Positions 27,330 to 37,955 of a stretch of DNA of 64,000 bases are shown here, one piece after another; position 1 is the stretch's first letter; every line of letters begins with the position of its first letter. The notes under the pieces are model-generated. The model was not told where the DNA came from and ran no database searches. It was given only the letters and a program-made list of their open reading frames with translations. Source of the stretch: Chryseobacterium flavum (GTDB taxonomy: Bacteria; Bacteroidota; Bacteroidia; Flavobacteriales; Weeksellaceae); contig NZ_QNUE01000011.1 of NCBI RefSeq assembly GCF_003385595.1, forward strand, positions 1 through 64,000, given 5' to 3'. Made by a program: the position numbers and the translations under genes.

Positions 27330-30300
27330 TTATCTGTTTTTGATCAAAAGCCATCCATTATATATTCTTCCGTCTGAAACCTTTATCGTATACCAGTAAT
27401 TTCCGGTAGCTAAAGGTTGTGAATTATATTTTCCGTCCCATTGGAAAGGTTTTTTACTGACAGTTTCTTTAAAGACTATAAAGCCTTTTCTGTCATATAG
27501 ATAAACTTCAGTTCCCGGATAGTTTTCTAGTCCTGCTATTCTCCATACATCATTGGTCCCGTCACCATTGGGAGTAATTGCATTTGGGATGTTAAAAATG
27601 GAGAAATTTTTCTGTCCGATAATACAGCCTGATTTTGTTCTTACATATACCGTATAGTCTCCCATGCTTAAGCTGGTGAAAATATTAGAATCCTGCCAGG
27701 TCAAATTATCTAAAGAGTATTCATAATTTCCCGGCTGAGACATGACAACGGTTGCTGTATTATTGATCATATTCACAGATACAATTTGTGCTAAAACAGA
27801 ATAGGTGATTAGTACGGAATCTGTATTTTCACAGCCGAAACTGTTTGTTACCTTTACAGAATACATTCCGGGAGCGGATACAGTAATAGTTTGTGTTGTT
27901 GCACCGGTACTCCATAAGTAGTTAAGACCCGGACCTGCATCCAGAGTAATGGATTTACCCTCACAGAAATCTGTTTTTTCAGGAAGATCAATAAAAGGTT
28001 TGGGATTGATTGTTATATTCAGCCTGACAACTGTAAAACATCCGTCAACTGTTGAAACCTTTACATGAACCAGTGTTGTTCCTGTATTCATAATATAAGC
28101 AGAGGGGTTAGAGATAACATTTCCGTTAATATCTGTATAAGTAAATATATAACCGGCGGGATTATTAATCATATTACTTTCAAATGAATGAAGGTTGACT
28201 ATCATTGAGTTTCCGGTAGTATCATTACACAATATTGGTGAGTAATCGTTGGCAGGAACATTATTAGCAGAAAGTGTTACAGAAACAGCAGACTTTTCAG
28301 ATTCACAGTTGTTTAATGTTTGGGTAACATAATATGTTTGTCCATGTACAAGGGGCGTATTAGCAGGTAATATACTTCCAGCAGCATTATAGAATACAAG
28401 GGATGTTCCGTTTACTGCCAGATTTGCTATTGTTGGATTTGATGAAGCACAGAAATCCTGATTCATATTGGCTGCCGGTTTGGGGGTATTGTTTATAGTG
28501 ACTTGAATTGTGGTTTTATCGCTTTCGCAGCCATTGATGGTTTGAGAGGCATAATAAGATTGTCCGTTTACAAGTGGGGTGGTATCGGGCAAAATAGTTC
28601 CGGCTGCATCATACCATTGAATATTCTGACCTGAAATCTGAAGATCAGATATTTTTGGGTTGTTAACCGCACAGAAAGTTTGGTTCGGGGTTGTGGTTGC
28701 CGGTAAGGCGGGAGAGGTTATTATTACATTTTGATTCTGGGCAGCTGTATTTCCATTCCCATCATGATACGTCCAGTGAATGGTGTAATTTCCCGGTATT
28801 GGATAAGACAATGGATCTGTTGTTGTTGCGGTAAGTGTTCCGGTGCAGTTATCTGTAGCAGTAGGGAAGCTGGTAATTGTTGTATGACAGTCTCCTGTAA
28901 TATCTGGCAGGCTGGTAGTATTGGGAACCGGTGCGATATTATCTGCAACAATAACATTTACGGTAAAGCTGCCATCACACATTCCTGATCCGGAAACCTG
29001 GCAAGTATATGTTCCTGCATGAGCAGCCGTTGCATTTGGAATGATTGGATTTTGCTGTGCAGAAGTGAAGCCATTAGGGCCTGTCCAGTTGTATGTCGTT
29101 CCTCCTGTAGCATTGAGCAGGATCGTACTATTGGGACATACCGGGGAATTTGAAGTAATAACTGCAGCTGAGGTACAGTCCTGGAATTTGGCAATGAAAA
29201 TATCGTTCCCCCCTCCGGGTGATTGTTGAAATGTGCCTGGTGTTGCAATGCCTGATGTATTTCCACTTGACATTCCTGTCAGGTAAATCGCTCCGTCGTT
29301 ATCTTTTATCACTTCCCCATGTTGTGTAGCTCCGTTCCCTTTATAGTATGTTCCCCATTGTTTTACATCATTTTGATCATATTTGATTAAAAATGTAGAA
29401 ATATACATTGCGGGCATTCCCATATAGGCTCCGGGAGTAGATATATCAGGTTGGCCGCCTGAATGTAATCCTGTGAAAAAAACATTTCCGGAAGTATCAG
29501 GATACGCTAACAGCTGGGGTTCACCCGAAAAATTAAAATAATTTTTTGAAATGGCATTGGTTGCTAAATTTACCCTCCAGATGCCCGGTTGACCGGCTGG
29601 AAAATTTGCAGTAGAATATTTTCCCGGAAGAATGAGCGTGTTATTTACAATTCTGGCCTTCCATACAACTTCAGATCCCGTGTTACCATAATAACTTGAC
29701 CTGAGAATACTATTTCCTGATTTGGAAAGTTTAATGTATATCCCGTCCGATTCTCCTCCTTTTACAGGTTGAAAAGCATTAACCATAGGAATTGTTGAAG
29801 ATTGTGTGGCACCAATCATTTCAAGATTATCACCGGAAGAGAAAATATGAAAAATAGAAGTGGAACCGTCATTTTTTCCAAAATACGTTGCCCAGTCAAC
29901 ATTACCTGTTACTGAATTTAAAGATGCTAAAATACCGTCTGTATATCCCGAAGGAGTAGACTTTGTGGGCTGCATTGCATTGACAGTAGGAAAGTCAGGG
30001 CTGAAAGTATCTCCACCAATGTATACATGATTTTGATTGTAGGAAACAGTATAAAGTTTGTTATACATGCTGGAAACAAACTCTTTTTGAAAAACCAGAC
30101 CACCATTCATATTAAATTTTATCAGAACAATATTTTCATTGTAGGGTCCCCTTTGAACTGTTCCTCCGGCATAGATATTAAAGCTTTCATCAAAATCAGC
30201 ATCCATAAATACATCAGTTAATCCAAAACCATAATAAGTTCCCCAAAGTTTTTGGCCTGTTGTTGTTAATTTTAACAGGAATGCATCATAGGTGCCGGCA

Positions 30301-31235
30301 ACATTTTGCTGATAAGTTCCGGAAGTAGCAAAATTAGTGGTACTATTTGTCGCTCCAAATAAATATCCGGTACTCTGTAGATCCGTTTTAATCCTTCCGT
30401 TATCTTCGCCATACCCACCTGCATAGCTTCCCCAGGCTCTTGTAGGAACGGGATCTATAACAATAGTCTTTCCGGAAGTATCCAAAGGAGCGGTAAAACC
30501 AAAAGTCTGATCACCAAGATCTGTAAATGAAACCTCAATGTTTTTCTTTATATTTCCTTCAATCCAGCTGTTAGGAATATTCTCATAGATTTCCCCGAAG
30601 CGTACATTCATGGTAAGTTTTTCGTCTTTAATGTGGGTAGGGGCACCATTAAATTTCATTTTTATATCTGAAATTTTTCCGCCTGGATTGATGATGAAAT
30701 TATATTCAACCGGCTTTAGGCTGTCATTGGGCTTGAAGAAAATAAGGTCTATATGAGGATAGATGTCTTTATATCGGATTTTCTGGTAGCGGTAAACATT
30801 TGTGATTCCTCCGGGGCGGCCGGGAAGATTATAATAGTTATCATAATCCTTAGATTTTCCCTCTGCCGAAATGGTTGCTTTTTTATTGGAATTCACCAGT
30901 TCAATATCTATTCTGTGAATAAGTTTTTCGTAGCGATATTCATCAATATTGTAATGTTCCGGGCGTGGAAGGGTGGTTTCTGTGCTTTTTGGAAAATCAG
31001 GATTTATCATTTTTCTGATTTCGTAAATGTCATAAGAAAAGCCGTTAGGACGCAATTGTACATTTAATCCGTTAGCATGGAGCAGATATTTTACATTGCT
31101 GTTCTCTTTTCCTTCCTGATCAATGATCTGACCTTTATTTTCGTAAAAATAATATGAATTGTTTTCCTGGATTTTTTTTTGTGAGAGCAGAGTGATCCCA
31201 CTCAATATTGAGAACAGAAATAAAAGTTTTTGCAT
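27330..31235 (-). CDS. Large secreted multidomain protein with T9SS type B signal, 1301 aa
   Basis: A signal peptide (MQKLLFLFSILSGITLL) comes first. Residues about 25-255 match the N-terminal domain often seen with bacterial propeller proteins (YFYENKGQI...). About 270-690 hold propeller-like repeats (AGGYGEDNGR, FLLKLTTTGQKLWGTYYG, IFIAKFQDC). Ig-like domains follow, an HYR-type domain (DITGDCHTTITSFPTATDNC), and two copies of an FCA...WYD/FYNAAG...GQSYY unit. The last 85 residues (NAITPNGDGTNDVWRI...) are the gliding-motility or type B sorting domain of the type IX system. It is likely a surface adhesin or exported scaffold. Confidence 0.9.
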   Translation of the reverse strand: MQKLLFLFSILSGITLLSQKKIQENNSYYFYENKGQIIDQEGKENSNVKYLLHANGLNVQLRPNGFSYDIYEIRKMINPDFPKSTETTLPRPEHYNIDEYRYEKLIHRIDIELVNSNKKATISAEGKSKDYDNYYNLPGRPGGITNVYRYQKIRYKDIYPHIDLIFFKPNDSLKPVEYNFIINPGGKISDIKMKFNGAPTHIKDEKLTMNVRFGEIYENIPNSWIEGNIKKNIEVSFTDLGDQTFGFTAPLDTSGKTIVIDPVPTRAWGSYAGGYGEDNGRIKTDLQSTGYLFGATNSTTNFATSGTYQQNVAGTYDAFLLKLTTTGQKLWGTYYGFGLTDVFMDADFDESFNIYAGGTVQRGPYNENIVLIKFNMNGGLVFQKEFVSSMYNKLYTVSYNQNHVYIGGDTFSPDFPTVNAMQPTKSTPSGYTDGILASLNSVTGNVDWATYFGKNDGSTSIFHIFSSGDNLEMIGATQSSTIPMVNAFQPVKGGESDGIYIKLSKSGNSILRSSYYGNTGSEVVWKARIVNNTLILPGKYSTANFPAGQPGIWRVNLATNAISKNYFNFSGEPQLLAYPDTSGNVFFTGLHSGGQPDISTPGAYMGMPAMYISTFLIKYDQNDVKQWGTYYKGNGATQHGEVIKDNDGAIYLTGMSSGNTSGIATPGTFQQSPGGGNDIFIAKFQDCTSAAVITSNSPVCPNSTILLNATGGTTYNWTGPNGFTSAQQNPIIPNATAAHAGTYTCQVSGSGMCDGSFTVNVIVADNIAPVPNTTSLPDITGDCHTTITSFPTATDNCTGTLTATTTDPLSYPIPGNYTIHWTYHDGNGNTAAQNQNVIITSPALPATTTPNQTFCAVNNPKISDLQISGQNIQWYDAAGTILPDTTPLVNGQSYYASQTINGCESDKTTIQVTINNTPKPAANMNQDFCASSNPTIANLAVNGTSLVFYNAAGSILPANTPLVHGQTYYVTQTLNNCESEKSAVSVTLSANNVPANDYSPILCNDTTGNSMIVNLHSFESNMINNPAGYIFTYTDINGNVISNPSAYIMNTGTTLVHVKVSTVDGCFTVVRLNITINPKPFIDLPEKTDFCEGKSITLDAGPGLNYLWSTGATTQTITVSAPGMYSVKVTNSFGCENTDSVLITYSVLAQIVSVNMINNTATVVMSQPGNYEYSLDNLTWQDSNIFTSLSMGDYTVYVRTKSGCIIGQKNFSIFNIPNAITPNGDGTNDVWRIAGLENYPGTEVYLYDRKGFIVFKETVSKKPFQWDGKYNSQPLATGNYWYTIKVSDGRIYNGWLLIKNR

Positions 31236-31254
31236 CGGTTATTAATTTTTGCGG

Positions 31255-31262
31255 CAAAGATA
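31255..31262 (-). promoter_or_regulatory. Possible -7 element for the T9SS protein gene
   Basis: TATCTTTG on the minus strand, 20 bp before the ATG. No clear -33. Confidence 0.5.
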
Positions 31263-31348
31263 TAAAAATGAAAGCCCTTTTAAATATTAAATTACAGAAA
31301 CCGGCTTCAAAAAATATGATGTAAATCATAACAATTTTGTTTAATATT

Positions 31349-31419
31349 TTTGTTTAACAATTTTGTCAAAAACAAAATTTGATTAATTTTGCACAAATTT
31401 GTTTAACAAAAATGTCAAA
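31349..31419 (+). promoter_or_regulatory. TetR promoter flanked by a 22-bp direct repeat, probable operator
   Basis: The 22-bp element TTTGTTTAACAA-nnnn-GTCAAA occurs at 31349-31370 and 31398-31419, 19 of 22 identical. Each contains the palindrome TTGTT-T-AACAA. Between them lies the promoter (TTTG 31362-31365, TAATTTTG 31384-31391). The second copy covers the ATG at 31412, so bound repressor would block its own gene. Confidence 0.6.
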
Positions 31420-32005
31420 TCAAGCAAAAAAAGACCAAACACAGGAATTGATCAAGGAGACAGCGAAGAATTTATTCTTTGTGAAAGGTAAATTTGATGC
31501 TACTACGCAGGAAATTGCCGATGAAGCCGGGGTAAACAGAACACTTATCAACTACTATTTTCGTTCAAGGGATAATCTGATTCAGATTATTTTCGATGAA
31601 GCCCAAAAAGTAGAGCAGGAAAAATCAAAGATTATCCAGAATTCAGACCTTGCCTTTAAAGAGAAGATCAGCAAATTTATAGAAAGCAGCCTTTCTACGA
31701 GTCTTCAGTATCCTTACCTGGAAACTTATATTGTCTCACAGATCAATAAGGGAACGTGTCATCAGAGAGAAATTGAAGAAGATATTCTGAATGATATGTA
31801 CAGGGATATTGAAAAAGAAATGGAGCTGGGAAATATTGAAAAGATGGCTCCGGTTCAGTTTATTCTGAACATGGTTTCACTATTGGTTTTTCCAAGCGCT
31901 ATAAGGCCTTTGTTCATGGAAAATCTGATGATCAATGATGAGGAATATGATAAGATTATTTCAGCAAGAAAAGAGATCATTATCAATATGTTATTTAAAA
32001 ATTAA
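31412..32005 (+). CDS. TetR/AcrR-family regulator, 197 aa
   Basis: Residues about 10-60 are the TetR helix-turn-helix (QEIADEAGVNRTLINYYFRSRDNLI), and the rest is the helical ligand-binding and dimerisation domain. The frame opens at a TTG 33 bp earlier, but that codon is upstream of the -7 element, so the ATG at 31412 is the start. It is followed 87 bp later by TolC, adaptor and RND pump genes, the classical layout of a local repressor of efflux. Ligand unknown. A repeated palindrome overlaps its promoter. Confidence 0.92.
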   Translation: MSNQAKKDQTQELIKETAKNLFFVKGKFDATTQEIADEAGVNRTLINYYFRSRDNLIQIIFDEAQKVEQEKSKIIQNSDLAFKEKISKFIESSLSTSLQYPYLETYIVSQINKGTCHQREIEEDILNDMYRDIEKEMELGNIEKMAPVQFILNMVSLLVFPSAIRPLFMENLMINDEEYDKIISARKEIIINMLFKN

Positions 32006-32092
32006 AAAAAACTAAAGTATTTCTTAAAATGATTCGTCATTTAGGAATAAAATGAGAGAAAACAAATAAAAAAATAAACGAAGTATAAAATT

Positions 32093-33445
32093 ATGGAAAG
32101 AAAACGTATAACTGCTAGAAAGCTAAAAATTGGGATAGCTGCAGCATTTATGATTTTCGGTTTTTCATCGGTGTCTGCCCAACAGCAGGTTTCTCTGCAG
32201 GAGGCAATCAAACAGGCACTTCAGAATAAGGCAGAAGCTAAAAAAGCTGCTTTACAGGTTAAGAAAGCCGAATATAAGATTGATGAGGCCAGAGCCGGTG
32301 CTTTACCGCAGATAAGTGCTACGGCAGGATTAACATATAATCCTGTTATTCAGGAATCTTTGCTTGAATTTGGTGGAGAAAGGATTAAAGCACAGTTAGG
32401 ACAGCCATGGAGCTCAAGTGCTGTTGTTCAACTTCAGCAGGCTATATTTGATCAGCGGGTTTTCACAGGGCTTAAGGCTGCAAAATCAACAAGAGAGTTC
32501 TATATTCTTAATGCTCAGTTAACCAATGAACAAATCATTGAAAATGTAGCAACAGCTTATTACCAGGTATTTGTGCAGGAAGAAAACCTTAAGACTGTAG
32601 AAGCAAGCTATGCAAATACTGAAAAAGTAAGAAATGTAATCAAAAGTCTGGTTGATAATGGCTTAGCAAAATCTATTGATTTGGATCGTACTAATGTACA
32701 GCTTACAAATATAGGTTCAAACAAGCAGCAGTTAATTAACTCTGTTGAACTTTCGAAAAATGCTTTGAAATTTTATATGGGAGTTCCTATCAGTACAGAT
32801 ATTGAGCTTGAAGAGAAAACAATAGAACCTAAACCGGAGCTTATTGCAAGTAATGTGAACTTAGAAAACCGTACAGAGCTTAAAGTATTAAATAAAAACA
32901 GAGAACTTCTGCAGTTTAACAAAAAAGCTACGGAAGCCTATCTTTATCCTACAGTGAACCTTACGGCAAATTACGGATGGGCAGGTATGGGTAAAAAGTT
33001 TCCTTTAACCAACGGACTTAATAACGGGGTTCTTTGGAGTGATTATTCCGCGATTGGATTGAATGTGAATATTCCGATTTTTACCGGAGGCGCTACAAAA
33101 GCTAAGATTCAGCAGGCGGAAATTGATATTCAGGACATAGATCAGGATATTCAAAAAACACAGCTGAGCCTGGATCTGGATTATAAAAATGCGATTACCA
33201 ATATGGAAAATGCAATTATCAATATCCAGAGCATGAAAGACAATGTAGATTTAGCAGAAAGAGTACAGAAAAATACCCAGTCAAACTACCAGTATGGTCT
33301 TGCAACGCTTACGGAAGTATTGGATTCTGAAAATGCTTTAACGCAGGCAAAACAGAATTATTCAAATGCATTGCTGGATTACAAACAGGCTGAGATCAAA
33401 CTAATTAAAGCTAAAGGAGAACTAAACACATTACAAAACCCATAA
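32093..33445 (+). CDS. TolC-family outer-membrane efflux protein, 450 aa
   Basis: A signal peptide (AAAFMIFGFSSVSAQ) leads into two OEP repeats, each with long coiled-coil helices (QALQNKAEAKKAALQVKKAEYKI near the N-terminus, QAEIDIQDIDQDIQKTQLSLDLDYKNA in the C-terminal half) and strand pairs such as PTVNLTANYGWAG. It forms the outer-membrane channel of a tripartite pump. Gaps of 9 and 7 bp to the next two genes show a single operon. Confidence 0.95.
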   Translation: MERKRITARKLKIGIAAAFMIFGFSSVSAQQQVSLQEAIKQALQNKAEAKKAALQVKKAEYKIDEARAGALPQISATAGLTYNPVIQESLLEFGGERIKAQLGQPWSSSAVVQLQQAIFDQRVFTGLKAAKSTREFYILNAQLTNEQIIENVATAYYQVFVQEENLKTVEASYANTEKVRNVIKSLVDNGLAKSIDLDRTNVQLTNIGSNKQQLINSVELSKNALKFYMGVPISTDIELEEKTIEPKPELIASNVNLENRTELKVLNKNRELLQFNKKATEAYLYPTVNLTANYGWAGMGKKFPLTNGLNNGVLWSDYSAIGLNVNIPIFTGGATKAKIQQAEIDIQDIDQDIQKTQLSLDLDYKNAITNMENAIINIQSMKDNVDLAERVQKNTQSNYQYGLATLTEVLDSENALTQAKQNYSNALLDYKQAEIKLIKAKGELNTLQNP

Positions 33446-33454
33446 TAAACTAAA

Positions 33455-34516
33455 ATGAAAAAAACTTTAATATATATCATCGTAGCAGCTGTACTGGTAG
33501 GTCTGGCAGCTTACAAGATTGCAGGTAATAAAGAAAAACAGACACAGGAGGTAAAAGAAGTTGCCAAGCAGGTAGATAAAATCAACGTAAATGTTGTTAC
33601 TGTAACCAGAGAAAATATTGATACAGATTATTCTGCTAACGGAACTTTTCTTTCTAAACAGGAAATGAACCAATCTTCTGAAATTTCCGGGCGTATTGTG
33701 AATGTTTTGGTGAAAGAAGGTTCAAGAGTTAATGCCGGGCAGGTGCTGGCAACCATAAAAAGAGATGCCATCGAAGTTGATGTTACACAGGCTCAGAACA
33801 ACCTGCAGAATGCAATTATAGATAACCAGCGTTACGAAAACGCATATAAAACAGGGGGTGTTACCAAACAACAGCTGGATAATTCAAGATTACAGCTTAA
33901 AAATGCTCAGGCAGCTGTGAGAGCACAGGGAGTAAAAGTAAATGATACAAGTATCCGTGCAGGAATCAGTGGTATGATTAACAAGAAAATGGTAGAGCCG
34001 GGAACTGTGGTTTCTCCGGGAACATCTATGTTTGAAATTGTGAATATCAACAGCCTGAAACTTTCTGTATTGGTAGATGAAAGCCAGATCGGAAGAATTC
34101 AGTTAGGACAGGAGGTACCGATTAAGGTTAATGTTTTACCGGAAGATTCTTTCAGTGGCAGAATTACATTTATTGCTCCGAAAAGTGATGCTTCCCTGAA
34201 TTTCCCTGTTGAAATTGAAGTTCAGAATAAAGGAAACTTAAAAGCCGGGATGTACGCAACGGCTACATTTAAAACAAATTATGGAGCAGAGACACAGAAT
34301 ATGCTGACTGTTCCTGCAGAAGCATTTGTGAATGGAGTTAGCTCCGGACAATTATTTGTTGTTCAGAATGGAGTTGCTAAGATGATTAAGGTAACTGTTG
34401 GTAAAGTTTACGGAGATAAAGTTCAGGTGCTGAGTGGGCTGAATGGTGGTGAGCAGGTAGTGACCAGCGGGCAGATTAACCTTGACAACGGTTCCAAAGT
34501 AAACATTATAAAGTAG
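33455..34516 (+). CDS. RND efflux periplasmic adaptor subunit, 353 aa
   Basis: An N-terminal membrane anchor (TLIYIIVAAVLVGLAAYKI) is followed by the lipoyl half-motif (SEISGRIVNVLVKEGSRVNAGQVLA), a short helical hairpin (AQNNLQNAIIDNQRY), the second lipoyl half (IRAGISGMINKKMVEPG) and the beta-barrel and membrane-proximal domains. This MFP/HlyD-type protein links the inner-membrane pump to TolC. Size is normal. Confidence 0.95.
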   Translation: MKKTLIYIIVAAVLVGLAAYKIAGNKEKQTQEVKEVAKQVDKINVNVVTVTRENIDTDYSANGTFLSKQEMNQSSEISGRIVNVLVKEGSRVNAGQVLATIKRDAIEVDVTQAQNNLQNAIIDNQRYENAYKTGGVTKQQLDNSRLQLKNAQAAVRAQGVKVNDTSIRAGISGMINKKMVEPGTVVSPGTSMFEIVNINSLKLSVLVDESQIGRIQLGQEVPIKVNVLPEDSFSGRITFIAPKSDASLNFPVEIEVQNKGNLKAGMYATATFKTNYGAETQNMLTVPAEAFVNGVSSGQLFVVQNGVAKMIKVTVGKVYGDKVQVLSGLNGGEQVVTSGQINLDNGSKVNIIK

Positions 34517-34523
34517 AAGGTTT

Positions 34524-37500
34524 ATGAAGTTAGCAGAAATATCGATTAAAAGACCCTCGCTGGTTATTGTATTATTTACAATTCTGACGTTGGGAGGTAT
34601 CCTGAGTTATACACTCATGGGATACGAATTGATTCCGAAATTTGAAACCAATATGGTTACCATTTCCACGGTGTACCCGGGAGCTTCACCATCAGAGGTA
34701 GAAACGTCCGTAACCCGGAAGATTGAGGATGCCGTGGGTTCATTGGAAAATGTGAAAAAAGTAGAATCATCATCTTACGAAAGTTTATCTGTAATCATGG
34801 TTCAGCTGAATGACGGTGCAGATGTGGATTATGCTTTGAATGATGCGCAGAGAAAGGTAAATGCTATTCTGGCAGACCTTCCGGATGATGTGGATGCCCC
34901 TTCACTGAACAAGTTCTCATTGGATGATCTACCAATCATTACCATGAGTATTTCATCTGATAAACTAAACAGTAAGGACCTTTACGACTTATTGGATAAA
35001 AAGATAGAACCTATTTTCTCCCGTGTAAACGGTGTAGCACAGGTAGATCTTGTAGGTGGACAGGAAAGAGAGATCCAGGTGAATCTGGATGAGAAAAAAT
35101 TACAAGGTTATGGACTTTCAATAGGAGATGTGCAGCAGGCTATTCTTTCTTCCAACCTTGATTTCCCTACAGGTAGTTTGAAAACAAGAGCTACAAAATC
35201 TACAATCAGATTGTCTGGAAAATATAAGTCTACAGAAGAAATGAACAACCTGGTAGTTTCCAATAAAAATGGAGCTCAGGTGCGTTTATCCGATATTGCA
35301 ACGGTCTTTGACTCTCAGAAAGATGTTGAGAAAGTAGCAAGATTTAACCAGTTCCCAACGATTTTAATGCAGGTTAAGAAGCAATCTGATGCCAATGCGG
35401 TAGCGGTATCTGAAAGTGTTCAGAAAACCATTGAAACGGTAGAGGCAGCTTATAAAGTTCAGGGAGTGAAAGTAAAAGTTGTAAATGATACTACTGATTT
35501 TACCCTGGAATCTGCAAACCACGTTATCTTTGACTTGTTCCTTGCAATTATTCTCGTGGCAATTGTGATGTTATTATTCCTTCACAGTATCAGAAATGCA
35601 TTTATTGTAATGGTTTCTATCCCGGCTTCATTAGTAGCAACATTTATTGGGATGAACCTGATGGGATATACCCTGAACCTGATGAGCTTACTGGGACTAT
35701 CGCTTGTGGTAGGTATTCTTGTTGATGACGCGATTGTAGTACTGGAGAACATCTACCGCCACATGGAGATGGGTAAAAGTAAGATCAGGGCTGCCTATGA
35801 CGGAGCATCAGAGATCGGGTTTACGGTTGCTGCGATTACGTTGGTAATTGTGGTGGTATTCTTACCGATTGCCATGAGTTCAGGACTTGTTGCAAATATC
35901 CTTGCTCAGTTCTGCGTCACGGTGGTTATTGCGACCATGCTATCATTGCTGGCCTCATTTACGATTATTCCATGGTTATCATCAAGATTCGGAAAACTGG
36001 AACATTTGACCGGTAAAAACTGGTTTGAGAAATTCATCCTTTGGTTTGAGGGGTTAATTGACAAGTTCACACACTGGATTACAGGTATTCTTGAATGGTG
36101 CTTAAAAACAACATTAAGAAGAATATCTACAGTTATCATAACGTTTGTAGTTCTGATCAGTTCATTCATGCTGGTAGCATTCGGATTTATCGGAGGTGAA
36201 TTCTTCCCGCCGATCGACCGTGGCCAGTTCCTGGTTCAGATGGAGCTTTCAAAAGATGCAACCGTTGAAAAAACAAACCAGCTGACATTAGAAGTCGAAA
36301 AGTTCTTAAGAAATGATAAAGATGTTGTAGACCTTATTACCACCGTTGGTCAGCAGTCAACAGGTTTTGGAGGTGCTCAGGCAACGACATATCAGTCAGA
36401 GGTACAGGTTAATCTAACAGATAAATCTGAACGTTCCGAAAGTACCAATATTAAAGCTGCAAAAGTAAAAAGAGCATTAGAAGAGAAATTTACCGGAGTA
36501 GAGTTTAAAACAGCTCCAATCGGTATTATGGGAGCTGAAAATGCTCCGATCGAAATGGTGGTAACAGCTCCTGATAATGCAACTGCAGTAAAAGAAGCAA
36601 CAAGAATTTTAGAATTGCTTAAAAAAGTTCCGGGAGCAGTGGATGCAGAGTTATCAACAGATACAGGTAATCCGGAAGTTCAGGTAAATATAGACAGAGA
36701 TAAAATGGCTTCTTTAGGGCTGAATCTTTCAAGTGTAGGACAAACGATGCAGACGGCATTTAACGGGAATACAGACGGGAAATTCAGAGCAGGAGAATAT
36801 GAATATGACATTAACATCCGTTTTGGTGATGCCAACAGACAATCTATTGATGATGTTAAAAATCTGATGTTTACAAATCCTCAGGGTCAACAGGTACGTC
36901 TAAGCCAGTTTGCTGATGTGAAAATGGGATCAGGGCCAAGTTTGCTTGAACGTAGAGACAAATCTCCTTCTGTAAAAGTAAGAGCTAAAGCAGTAGGTAG
37001 ACCGGTAGGGGACGTTGCAAATGAATGGGCTAACCAGTTTATGAATAATAAAAATAAACCTATCGGAGTAGATTATATCTGGAGTGGTGATATGGAAAAC
37101 CAGCAGGAGGGGTTCGGTACTTTAGGAATTGCTTTATTAGCTGCTATCGTATTGGTATATCTGGTAATGGTCTCCCTGTATGACAGTTTTGTATATCCTT
37201 TCGTAGTATTGTTCTCTATTCCGTTGGCAATGATCGGGGTAATGGTTATCCTTGCCTTAACAGCCAATTCCCTGAATATCTTTACGATGTTGGGTATGAT
37301 CATGTTGATTGGTCTTGTTGCGAAGAATGCTATCCTTATCGTTGACTTTACGAATGCAAGAAAAGCAACGGGAGCCACCACTCACGATGCATTGATCCAG
37401 GCTAACCATGCGCGTCTTCGTCCGATCCTGATGACAACAATTGCGATGATCTTCGGTATGTTACCGATCGCATTGGCAACAGGTGCCGGAGCAGAAATGA

Positions 37501-37709
37501 ACAAAGGTCTTGCATGGGTAGTAATCGGTGGTCTGACATCGTCTCTATTCCTGACATTGATTATTGTGCCGGTTGTATATTCATTGTTTGACTCTATCCT
37601 GAGAAGAATGGGTAAACATGAAAAAGTAGATTATGAAGCTGAAATGAAGGCCGATTATGTTCACAGAGAATTAAGTGAAGATGGATATACGCCTAAACAC
37701 TTAGATTAA
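34524..37709 (+). CDS. RND efflux permease (AcrB/MexB type), 1061 aa
   Basis: Twelve membrane helices in the usual 1+5 and 1+5 arrangement around two large periplasmic loops. Typical segments are visible: N-terminal IKRPSLVIVLFTILTLGG, GLSLVVGILVDDAIVVLENIYRHME in TM4 with the proton-relay aspartates, and GLVAKNAILIVDFTNARK near TM10. It belongs to the hydrophobe/amphiphile exporter group driven by proton flow. Substrates cannot be read from sequence. It is the last gene of the operon and is followed by a strong terminator. Confidence 0.96.
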   Translation: MKLAEISIKRPSLVIVLFTILTLGGILSYTLMGYELIPKFETNMVTISTVYPGASPSEVETSVTRKIEDAVGSLENVKKVESSSYESLSVIMVQLNDGADVDYALNDAQRKVNAILADLPDDVDAPSLNKFSLDDLPIITMSISSDKLNSKDLYDLLDKKIEPIFSRVNGVAQVDLVGGQEREIQVNLDEKKLQGYGLSIGDVQQAILSSNLDFPTGSLKTRATKSTIRLSGKYKSTEEMNNLVVSNKNGAQVRLSDIATVFDSQKDVEKVARFNQFPTILMQVKKQSDANAVAVSESVQKTIETVEAAYKVQGVKVKVVNDTTDFTLESANHVIFDLFLAIILVAIVMLLFLHSIRNAFIVMVSIPASLVATFIGMNLMGYTLNLMSLLGLSLVVGILVDDAIVVLENIYRHMEMGKSKIRAAYDGASEIGFTVAAITLVIVVVFLPIAMSSGLVANILAQFCVTVVIATMLSLLASFTIIPWLSSRFGKLEHLTGKNWFEKFILWFEGLIDKFTHWITGILEWCLKTTLRRISTVIITFVVLISSFMLVAFGFIGGEFFPPIDRGQFLVQMELSKDATVEKTNQLTLEVEKFLRNDKDVVDLITTVGQQSTGFGGAQATTYQSEVQVNLTDKSERSESTNIKAAKVKRALEEKFTGVEFKTAPIGIMGAENAPIEMVVTAPDNATAVKEATRILELLKKVPGAVDAELSTDTGNPEVQVNIDRDKMASLGLNLSSVGQTMQTAFNGNTDGKFRAGEYEYDINIRFGDANRQSIDDVKNLMFTNPQGQQVRLSQFADVKMGSGPSLLERRDKSPSVKVRAKAVGRPVGDVANEWANQFMNNKNKPIGVDYIWSGDMENQQEGFGTLGIALLAAIVLVYLVMVSLYDSFVYPFVVLFSIPLAMIGVMVILALTANSLNIFTMLGMIMLIGLVAKNAILIVDFTNARKATGATTHDALIQANHARLRPILMTTIAMIFGMLPIALATGAGAEMNKGLAWVVIGGLTSSLFLTLIIVPVVYSLFDSILRRMGKHEKVDYEAEMKADYVHRELSEDGYTPKHLD

Positions 37710-37730
37710 TACATTAAACCTTAATTAACC

Positions 37731-37763
37731 AAAAGCGCCCCGGATTTTTCCGGGGCGCTTTTT
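37731..37763 (+). terminator. Intrinsic terminator of the RND operon
   Basis: A 14-bp GC-rich stem (AAAAGCGCCCCGGA with TCCGGGGCGCTTTT) around TTTT, then T residues. Confidence 0.95.
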
Positions 37764-37893
37764 AGTCGTATGGGTTATACAGATATGGTATTTCACGATA
37801 CAGCTGATTTTAGCATTAGTTAAAATGGAGATAATGTTAATATGAAATCTCAAGGTATAATGAATATGGATAATAATGTTTTATGTTTTACAA

Positions 37894-37921
37894 ATAAAAA
37901 ACAGCACCAATTCGGTGCTGT
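37894..37921 (-). terminator. Terminator of the 37956 gene
   Basis: On the minus strand, ACAGCACC pairs with GGTGCTGT around GAATT and runs into a T tract. Confidence 0.85.
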
Positions 37922-37955
37922 ATATTAAAATTAAATATTTTTAAAATAGAAAGCC

